From the NCBI GenBank assembly GCA_014728185.1, contig WJMB01000258.1:1-7639 (forward strand): 7,639 bases of DNA. The letters run 5' to 3'. The notes beneath the pieces were generated by a model. The model ran no database searches. It was not told where the DNA came from and worked only from the letters and a program-made list of their open reading frames with translations. The position numbers were made by a program, and so were the translations under genes. Below are positions 6,970 through 7,639 of the stretch, in pieces; the first letter of the stretch is position 1; every line of letters starts with the position of its first letter. Origin of the DNA: Candidatus Coatesiibacteriota bacterium. GTDB taxonomy: Bacteria > RBG-13-66-14.

Positions 6970-7639
6970 GGGTGCAAAGGGGGGGCTCCAGGGTGAGCTC
7001 GACGCCGCCGTCGCGGCGGGCCTCGACGAGGACCAAGCGGGCCGGAGATTCCCGGCGGCCGTGTATCGGGCGCAGCCGCTTGGGCTCCAGGCTGCGACGG
7101 CGCAGCTCGTGGATCAGCTCGGCTGTCCGTCGGGCGGTGAAGATCAGGTAGAGCGCGCCGCCGGGGTTGAGGATGCGTCGCGCCGCGTCGAGAAAGTCGG
7201 TCAGGGTTCCCGCCGTCTCCCGCCTGGCCCGGTCCCGCGACGGTTCGCGGCTGATCCGGCCGTCACCGGGCGCGCGAAAGGGCGGATTGGTGAGCACCCG
7301 GTCGTAGGCGTTCGGCCGGTCGCCGGGCGGCGGCAGCAGCTCCGGCGCGCGCAGGTCGCCCGTGACGACGCTGAGCTCCAGGCCGTTGCGACGGGCGTTG
7401 AAGCGGGCCAGCTCGGCGAGGTCGGGCTGGAGCTCGATCCCCCAGGCCGTCGGGGCTCGCTCGAGGTGCAGCGCAGCCAGGGCGCAGGCCCCGTGGCCCA
7501 ACCCGAGCTCGGCGACGGGGCCGCCGAGAGGGAGGAAGTCGGCCAGTAGCACCGCGTCCAGGCTGGTACGCGGTCCCCGGGACGGCTGCCGCAGGGCCAG
7601 GGCTCCGCCGAAGAGGGAGTAATCCTCGCCGGGCGGGTC
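6896..7639 (-). CDS. TrmN6-like N6-adenine methyltransferase, 5' end cut by window edge
   Basis: The frame is open from the right edge, giving 247 residues and no start; a GTG at 7552 is an internal codon, because family-typical sequence continues upstream of it. It resembles the TrmN6/YfiC group, SAM-dependent enzymes that methylate N6 of adenine 37 in tRNA1(Val). The visible parts, numbered from the edge, are: the N-terminal family segment LFGGALALRQP (9-19) and SLDAVLLADF (26-35); the SAM-binding loop ELGLGHG (44-50); an acidic strand end GIEL (67-70); the catalytic NPPF (118-121); and the C-terminal PLCTHEDKDYSPELAEIL (220-237), matching the family's usual end. Only a few residues should be missing at the start. 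It is the most upstream visible gene of the cluster with the transglycosylase and exporter. The exact target (tRNA, rRNA or protein) cannot be proven from motifs. Confidence 0.92.
   Translation of the reverse strand, partial: DPPGEDYSLFGGALALRQPSRGPRTSLDAVLLADFLPLGGPVAELGLGHGACALAALHLERAPTAWGIELQPDLAELARFNARRNGLELSVVTGDLRAPELLPPPGDRPNAYDRVLTNPPFRAPGDGRISREPSRDRARRETAGTLTDFLDAARRILNPGGALYLIFTARRTAELIHELRRRSLEPKRLRPIHGRRESPARLVLVEARRDGGVELTLEPPLCTHEDKDYSPELAEILAGRPGGAAGR

Noticed and set aside
6979..6985. Run of seven G (C on the coding strand) just before the transglycosylase start, which could allow slippage into its frame
   Set aside because: A +1 slip would fuse methyltransferase and transglycosylase, but it would bury the signal peptide inside a cytoplasmic protein. 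Both frames are family-like on their own, so neither programmed frameshifting nor a sequencing error is needed.
4648..6996. 782-codon plus-strand frame spanning the whole transglycosylase gene
   Set aside because: It is an antisense shadow caused by high third-position GC. Its product is a glycine/glutamine/valine-rich low-complexity string, while the minus strand shows complete catalytic motifs of the SLT family.

Overview
The window comes from a high-GC bacterium. Four protein genes fill positions 813 to the right edge, and their codons are strongly GC-biased, which also creates long shadow reading frames on the opposite strands. The first gene ends in a FlgD-like / type IX secretion (Por) type A C-terminal domain. 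Such domains are typical of the Bacteroidetes/FCB lineages and of several uncultured high-GC phyla (for example Coatesbacteria, Eisenbacteria, Krumholzibacteria). Placement in that group is an inference from this domain plus GC content; no marker gene is present to fix the taxon.

Layout. Positions 1-812 are visibly AT-richer than the rest and hold no convincing protein gene. They contain a three-copy 11-bp tandem repeat (182-214), a pair of diverged direct repeats (294-324 and 357-391), a possible 22-codon micro-ORF (529-597), a GC-rich terminator-like hairpin (646-667), and a good sigma70-type promoter (727-755) with a strong Shine-Dalgarno (801-806) for the next gene. Positions 813-2654 (+) encode a 613-residue exported beta-propeller protein with a C-terminal sorting/anchoring domain, closed by a perfect 12-bp-stem terminator hairpin (2681-2707). 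The remainder, 2708-3017, is an intergenic stretch between convergent genes.

On the minus strand, reading from the right edge leftwards, lies a compact three-gene cluster that is probably co-transcribed. It consists of a TrmN6-like N6-adenine methyltransferase (5' end cut by the window), an Slt70-like lytic transglycosylase that appears to be a lipoprotein, and an ABC exporter with fused permease and ATPase. The first two overlap by 74 bp in different frames; the last two are 4 bp apart. The transglycosylase remodels peptidoglycan and the ABC protein exports an unknown substrate. The methyltransferase probably modifies tRNA and may simply share the promoter.

No complete new defence or mobile system is visible: there is no transposase, integrase, CRISPR array, tRNA or rRNA. 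The most unexplained part is the AT-richer, repeat-bearing block at 1-667, which ends in a terminator-like hairpin without an evident gene in front of it. The dual-coding overlap at 6896-6969 is the most distinctive feature within the coding part.
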